This document shows positions 59,292-64,000 of a stretch of DNA of 64,000 nucleotides, piece by piece. Origin of the DNA: Aquimarina megaterium XH134 (GTDB lineage Bacteria; Bacteroidota; Bacteroidia; Flavobacteriales; Flavobacteriaceae); NCBI RefSeq assembly GCF_000520975.1, contig NZ_JACB01000010.1, forward strand, positions 62,001-126,000, read 5' to 3'. The first letter of the stretch is position 1. Each line of letters starts with the position of its first letter. Made by a program: the position numbers and the translations under genes. Below the pieces are notes generated by a model, which made no database searches, was not told the DNA's origin, and was given only the letters and a program-made list of their open reading frames with translations.

Positions 59292-61370
59292 TTAGGTAAA
59301 TTTTGATTTTGAAAAAACCGAAAAGTATTTATTAATGATAGGTTTCAGTATTTTTCTATCTACAGGTTTAGAAACAAAATCATCGCATCCTGCATCTAAT
59401 GCTTTTTGGATATCTTCTTCTGTAGAATACGCCGTTTGCGCTACAATAGGTAATCCGGGTCTCATTTTCTTTATCTTTCTTGTAGCTGTATACCCATCCA
59501 TTACAGGCATTCTTATATCCATGAGAATTAAATCTATATGTTCATTTTTTTTACAAATCTCTACTGCTTTCTTACCATTTTCTGCACGATGAATTACAAA
59601 TTTATACCCTTTCATTTTAAGTAATATCGTTTTAAGGAATAAAAAATTTACATCTCCGTCCTCTACAATTAAAATAACTTGTTTTATAGGAATATCCGGA
59701 ATCTTTTCTTTATCCAAAGGAGTATCAGATGTCACAGGATTAACAATGGGATTGTATGGTACAGTTAATGTAAATATTGAACCTTTATTAACCATTGAAA
59801 CAAAAGTAACATTACCACCGATTAGATTGGCGTTTTTCTGAGCAATTGATAAACCTAATCCAAGACCATCATAGCTTTTTGTAGCTTCTTTTTCGGATTG
59901 TGAGAAGTTTCTAAATATTAGTTCCTGATCTTCGGGTTTAATGCCGATTCCCGTATCTATTATGGTAATGACCAAAGAACTATTTTCAATTTCGCAAGAA
60001 ATTTCTATCATACCTTTGGTTGTAAATTTAATTGCATTATCAATAAGATTTTGTAAAATCTTGTGGATTTTTAGTTTATCCATAAGTATGATCCCCTGAT
60101 CATCTGTTAATTTATTATTGAGGTATATTGCAATATTTTTGCTAATCGCTTTACTCTGAAAATCGGAAAATAGTTTTTGCAACGTCTCATTAATATTTAT
60201 TTCTTCAAAACGAACTTCGACCTGATTAGTCTCTAATTTTGAAATTTCGATGATATCATCGATAATGTTGATTAATTGATTACTACTATTTATAATAATT
60301 TTTGAATATTCTTTTTGTTGATCCGATGTAATTTGTGGGTCATTAAGTAATTCAGAAAAACCAATAATACCATTCATAGGCGTACGTACTTCATGAGAAA
60401 TATTATGAATAAATGCGGTTTTTAATTTATTACTCTCTTCGGCTCGTTCTTTAGCAATTTTTAATTCTTTTGTTTTTTGTTTGATTAAGTATTTAAGATA
60501 TCTGTTAAGAAGAAGAATAACAATTAACGACAATAGAATAATTCCGGTAAGTGTAATCCAGAAGCTTGCTTTTTTATAAAAAGGAACGACGGCATTATAT
60601 AGCCAATTGTCAAAAATGATTTCCTTTTCATGATCAGTAATATTATTAGTCGTCTTAGCAATAATATCACTAAGCATAGCATTACTTTTTTGAACTGCAA
60701 GGCTTGGAGCGTATGTATATGGAGTTTCTGAAACAATTTTAAGATTATCTAGGTTTTCTGTTTTTATAAGGTAATTGGCTACTGCTTTTGGTCCTATATA
60801 AGCATGGTATTTTCCTGAGCTAACTTTTTTTAAACAACTTAAATCATCTATTTCTGTAGAAATGTTGAGGTCTTTTTCATACTCTTTTAGGATCTCATAT
60901 ATCGCATAATCTTTAGGAACTGTAATTATTTTGTCGTTATAGTCTTTTAGATGTGTACCATAATCAACATCTTTTTGAGTTACAATAGTATGACTAGACT
61001 CAAAGAGTTGTGAGTAAAAATTAAAGTAAGCATCTCTTTTATTGGTTTGTTGGATTTCTAAAACGATTTCAATTTTATTATTTTTTGCATCATTTAGAAG
61101 TTGTTCCCAATTAGTATACAGTTTTCGTTGAAATTTGTGATTTGTTTTCTTTTCGATAAGGGAAAGATAATCGATTAAGATACCATCTATTTCGTTATTC
61201 TCATTAATAAATTGATATGGGGCATAATATGGAAAAAGCCCAACAGAAATACTATCATTGTTATGTAGCCAATCTTTCTCTTTGTCACTTAAGACGGTAG
61301 ATTTCGAACAAGAAAAAAACCCTATCCATATACTAAAGAAACAGAAAATATATAGTAATTTTTTTGCCAT
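59292..61370 (-). CDS. Hybrid sensor histidine kinase with N-terminal solute-binding (SBP_bac_3) domain
   Basis: A lipobox-like N-terminus (GFFSC, Cys21) precedes a periplasmic type 3 solute-binding domain (~35-265, with SVGLFPYYAPYQFINENNEI and KYHAYIGPKAVANYL), one membrane helix (~272-292, SFWITLTGIILLSLIVILLL), a HisKA domain (FIHNISHEVRTPMNGIIGFSELL), a HATPase_c domain (LIDNAIKFT; DTGIGI; GLGLGLSIAQ) and a receiver domain (LILMDIRMPVMDG; FVSKPV). It has 692 residues. Close paralogue of the kinase at 61532. Ligand likely a small amino-acid-like molecule. Confidence 0.93.
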   Translation of the reverse strand: MAKKLLYIFCFFSIWIGFFSCSKSTVLSDKEKDWLHNNDSISVGLFPYYAPYQFINENNEIDGILIDYLSLIEKKTNHKFQRKLYTNWEQLLNDAKNNKIEIVLEIQQTNKRDAYFNFYSQLFESSHTIVTQKDVDYGTHLKDYNDKIITVPKDYAIYEILKEYEKDLNISTEIDDLSCLKKVSSGKYHAYIGPKAVANYLIKTENLDNLKIVSETPYTYAPSLAVQKSNAMLSDIIAKTTNNITDHEKEIIFDNWLYNAVVPFYKKASFWITLTGIILLSLIVILLLNRYLKYLIKQKTKELKIAKERAEESNKLKTAFIHNISHEVRTPMNGIIGFSELLNDPQITSDQQKEYSKIIINSSNQLINIIDDIIEISKLETNQVEVRFEEININETLQKLFSDFQSKAISKNIAIYLNNKLTDDQGIILMDKLKIHKILQNLIDNAIKFTTKGMIEISCEIENSSLVITIIDTGIGIKPEDQELIFRNFSQSEKEATKSYDGLGLGLSIAQKNANLIGGNVTFVSMVNKGSIFTLTVPYNPIVNPVTSDTPLDKEKIPDIPIKQVILIVEDGDVNFLFLKTILLKMKGYKFVIHRAENGKKAVEICKKNEHIDLILMDIRMPVMDGYTATRKIKKMRPGLPIVAQTAYSTEEDIQKALDAGCDDFVSKPVDRKILKPIINKYFSVFSKSKFT

Positions 61371-61531
61371 AGCTTTTTACTAGTTATCCCTTACTTTTCT
61401 TGCTCCTTATTAATAAAGATACTATTTAATAGTAACACTTTCAAGAAACACCAGGCTTATTTATAGAACAAAGTGAATTAATATAAATTGATAAATCATA
61501 AACTTTTATATCCTAAGACATTGTATTTCTT

Positions 61532-63604
61532 TTAGAAAGAATATATAGATAAATGTTTATGGATAACTTTTTTTAAAATTTCTGGATCAATAGGTTTAGC
61601 TATAAAATCATCACATCCAGCAGCAAAAACGTTTAGTATATCTTCTTTGTTAGCATAGGCTGTTTGTGCAATCACAGGAAGTTCTGGATGTAATTTTTTT
61701 ATCAGTTTTGTAGCATCATATCCATCCATTTCTGGCATCTTCATGTCCATAAACACCAGGCTTATGGGATTGTTTTCTTTACAAAATATTACTGCTTCTT
61801 TTCCATTTTTAGCACGATGAATGGTAAAGTGATAATTTTCTATTTTTAGTAAGATTGTTTTAAGGACCAAAAAATTAACGTCGCCATCTTCTGCAATCAG
61901 GATGGTGTGTTGCCTGGTTTTTGTGTCTTTGTATAATGTAGATGATATTGTATTAAGAGGATTAGAAATGGTAATAGGGCGATAGGGCAACTCAACTCGA
62001 AATGTAGATCCTTTGTCAGGAATAGAAGAAAAAGATAACTCACCTTTCATCAGGTTAGTGTACTCTTTGGCGATAGTAAGCCCCAATCCTAATCCTCCAT
62101 ATTTTCTTGAAATTTGATTTTCTGATTGAGAAAAACTCTTAAATATAAGCTGTTGATTCTTAGGGTCAATTCCTATTCCAGAGTCCCGTACATTAATAAC
62201 CAAAAGATCTGCTTGTAACATAACCGAAATAAGTACAGCTCCTCTTTGAGTGTATTTAACCGCATTTTTAACTAGACTAGTTATAATTTTGATAAGCTTA
62301 GATTTGTCAATATGCACATAACGTTGATTGTCCAACAGGTTATTATTAAGTATAAGGGAAATCCCTTTTTTCTTTGCTATTATTTCGAAAGTTGAAAAAA
62401 CAATATCAAAAACTTCGTATAGGTCAGTCTCTTCCCGAGTAAGAATGACCTGTTTAGTTTGTAGTTTAGAAATTTCAAGTATGTTATCCATACTATCAAT
62501 TAATTGTTTACTGCTGTCAACTATAATTTTGGTGTATTTTGCTTTTTGGTTATCTGTTGTGCTAGATTCTTTAAGAAGTCTCGAAAAACCAATAATACCA
62601 TTCATTGGTGTTCGAATTTCATGAGATATGTTATAAATAAATGCTGTTTTTAATTGATTATCCTTTTCGGCATTATCTTTTGCTATTCTAAGTGCTTTTG
62701 TCCTATGTTTTACAGTGTAACCCAAATAAAAGTTGATCCCTAAAACAATGAGTAAACCTAGCAATATAAAAAAGACAAGAGGAATCAAAAAATTGGGATT
62801 TTTATAAAATGGTTTTGTTTTAGTGTAAAGCCAGTTTTCTACAATATTTTGTTTTTCGCTATCAGAAATATTGTTAATTGTTTTTTGAATGATTTTATTT
62901 AAAACAGTATTGTCTTTATCTACAGCAATACTCGGGATATAAGAGTATTTAGTCTCGGCTATGATTTTAAGATTGTCGAAGTTTTTAGACTTTATTAAAA
63001 AATTAGCTACAGTTTTTGGACCAAAATACGCATCGTGTTTTCCTGTCTGCACCATTTGTAGTGCTATACTTTCGTTGAGATAAGTTTTCAGTTTGATTTC
63101 TGGATGCTTTTTTCTTAAGTATTCTTCTGAAGAATACCCAAGAGGAACTGTTATAGTTTTTGTGCTAAAATCTTTTAAAGTAAGTCCATCAGGAGTATCT
63201 TTTGAAGCTACAAGAACAAAAGGAGTGTTAAAGAATTCGGTATAAAAATTTAGATATTGACTACGATCCCAGGTTTGTTGAGCTTCCAGAATCATATCAA
63301 TCTTTTTACTCTTGGCATCCTTTACCAGTTGTGACCAATTAGAATAATACCTTTTTTTAAATTTATGATCTATTTTATCTTCAATCAGGTTAAAATATTC
63401 AATAAAAATACCTTCAATAGTAGTGTTGTTATTTATAAATTGATACGGAGGGTAGTACGGAAATAAAGCAATTGTAATAGAATCATTTTGTTTTAACCAA
63501 TCCGCTTCAGCGTTCGTTACTATTTTTTCTTTTGAACAAGAAAAAAATAAAATTGAACACAGAAAAAACAGAAAGGGTAAAAGAAATGTTTTTCGATTAC
63601 GCAT
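61532..63604 (-). CDS. Hybrid sensor histidine kinase with N-terminal solute-binding (SBP_bac_3) domain
   Basis: Same architecture and length (690) as the kinase at 59292: lipobox-like signal (ILFFSC), solute-binding domain (TIALFPYYPPYQFINNNTTI, HDAYFGPKTVANFL), membrane helix (~275-295), HisKA with FIYNISHEIRTPMNGIIGFSRLL, HATPase_c (DSGIGI; GLGLGLTIAK) and receiver (LVFMDMKMPEMDGYDA; FIAKPI). The two are tandem duplicates separated by 161 bp. Differences in the binding domain suggest different ligands. Confidence 0.93.
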   Translation of the reverse strand: MRNRKTFLLPFLFFLCSILFFSCSKEKIVTNAEADWLKQNDSITIALFPYYPPYQFINNNTTIEGIFIEYFNLIEDKIDHKFKKRYYSNWSQLVKDAKSKKIDMILEAQQTWDRSQYLNFYTEFFNTPFVLVASKDTPDGLTLKDFSTKTITVPLGYSSEEYLRKKHPEIKLKTYLNESIALQMVQTGKHDAYFGPKTVANFLIKSKNFDNLKIIAETKYSYIPSIAVDKDNTVLNKIIQKTINNISDSEKQNIVENWLYTKTKPFYKNPNFLIPLVFFILLGLLIVLGINFYLGYTVKHRTKALRIAKDNAEKDNQLKTAFIYNISHEIRTPMNGIIGFSRLLKESSTTDNQKAKYTKIIVDSSKQLIDSMDNILEISKLQTKQVILTREETDLYEVFDIVFSTFEIIAKKKGISLILNNNLLDNQRYVHIDKSKLIKIITSLVKNAVKYTQRGAVLISVMLQADLLVINVRDSGIGIDPKNQQLIFKSFSQSENQISRKYGGLGLGLTIAKEYTNLMKGELSFSSIPDKGSTFRVELPYRPITISNPLNTISSTLYKDTKTRQHTILIAEDGDVNFLVLKTILLKIENYHFTIHRAKNGKEAVIFCKENNPISLVFMDMKMPEMDGYDATKLIKKLHPELPVIAQTAYANKEDILNVFAAGCDDFIAKPIDPEILKKVIHKHLSIYSF

Positions 63605-63700
63605 TTAAATCAAATCTTCTAAGGTGATGATAATGATGTTGTTAACATATGTTAGAATTAAAGATAAGCATTATTTGTCCAACTATTAAGATAAGATATG

Positions 63701-64000
63701 CTACTTTTTTATTTCTGTACCGTCGGGATATAAAGCGAACCTGCCTTTAGAAGGGGAATGCACATGATCATAACTATCCCAAGGCCAACCTCCAAATTCT
63801 GTTTGTTGATATTCTTGTATAGCTTCCCTGATTTCTATTTGGCTGTTCATAACAAATGGCCCATGTTTTACTACAGGTTCGTTAATAGGCTTACCTTGCA
63901 ATAGTAATATATGAGCTTCTGTATTACCGTTTTTCAAAGTAAATTCCTGATCTGCGTTTAGAATAATTTCATGCTGTACAGGAATAGTATATCCTTCACT
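63701..64000 (-). CDS. Pirin family protein (5' part outside the window)
   Basis: The frame is open to the last base of the window. Only the C-terminal cupin of pirin is seen: GYTIPVQHEIILNADQEFTL, then HILLLQGKPINEPVVKHGPF and NSQIEIREAIQEYQQTEFGG, ending GRFALYPDGTEIKK, typical of the pirin C-terminal domain, whose metal site resembles quercetin dioxygenases. The N-terminal metal-binding cupin is outside the window. Confidence 0.85.
   Translation of the reverse strand, partial: SEGYTIPVQHEIILNADQEFTLKNGNTEAHILLLQGKPINEPVVKHGPFVMNSQIEIREAIQEYQQTEFGGWPWDSYDHVHSPSKGRFALYPDGTEIKK

Noticed and set aside
1-64000. tRNA, rRNA, intact insertion sequences, prophage or plasmid replication genes
   Set aside because: I looked for them and saw none; only decayed RAYT tails represent transposases.

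Overview
The window is AT-rich DNA from a member of the Bacteroidota, most likely a marine Flavobacteriaceae of the Aquimarina type. The evidence is type IX secretion (T9SS) sorting tails on secreted proteins, many lipoproteins with short flavobacterial signal peptides, LytS/LytTR two-component pairs, 7TM-AraC regulators, DUF2490, DUF6090, a retropepsin/PDZ protein and S9/M28/M12B exopeptidases. The genus is a guess. I see no rRNA, tRNA, CRISPR or intact transposase.

Layout. 0-13.4 kb: the end of a T9SS-secreted multidomain protein, a hydrolase/OsmC fusion, small enzymes, an AraC regulator, a sugar/acetyltransferase group, and a LytS/LytTR pair divergent from a beta-lactamase-fold lipoprotein. 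13.6-33.4 kb: a one-directional (minus strand) run of unrelated accessory genes: class A beta-lactamase, three more beta-lactamase-fold serine hydrolases, a C45 hydrolase, S41 peptidase, retropepsin-PDZ protein, SnoaL protein, PIG-L deacetylase, EreA/ChaN-like protein and others. Most are separated by imperfect inverted repeats of 130-420 bp with recurring end motifs. Two units pair an AraC regulator with the hydrolase behind it. The layout looks like a gene-cassette array. Three linkers also carry REP palindromes around a decayed REP-associated tyrosine transposase (RAYT) tail.

33.7-40.3 kb: a small operon (DUF2490 protein, isochorismatase-like hydrolase, unknown protein), then a second LytS/LytTR pair divergent from an EreA/ChaN-like lipoprotein and a DUF5694 lipoprotein. 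40.5-54 kb: secreted proteolysis and transport, with an M12B metalloprotease (T9SS), a TPR protein, an operon of MBL hydrolase, sortilin-like beta-propeller and S9 peptidase, a DASS carboxylate transporter and an M28 aminopeptidase. 54-64 kb: a VWA/AAA+ pair, a beta-helix gene lying between a decayed DUF1853 gene end and the intact DUF1853 gene, two paralogous hybrid sensor kinases with periplasmic solute-binding domains, and the end of a pirin gene.

The main candidate for something undescribed is the cassette-like array between about 14.5 and 33.4 kb. No integrase is present in the window and the end motifs do not match the canonical integron attC core, so calling it integron-like is an inference. 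Its repeats can be tested directly.
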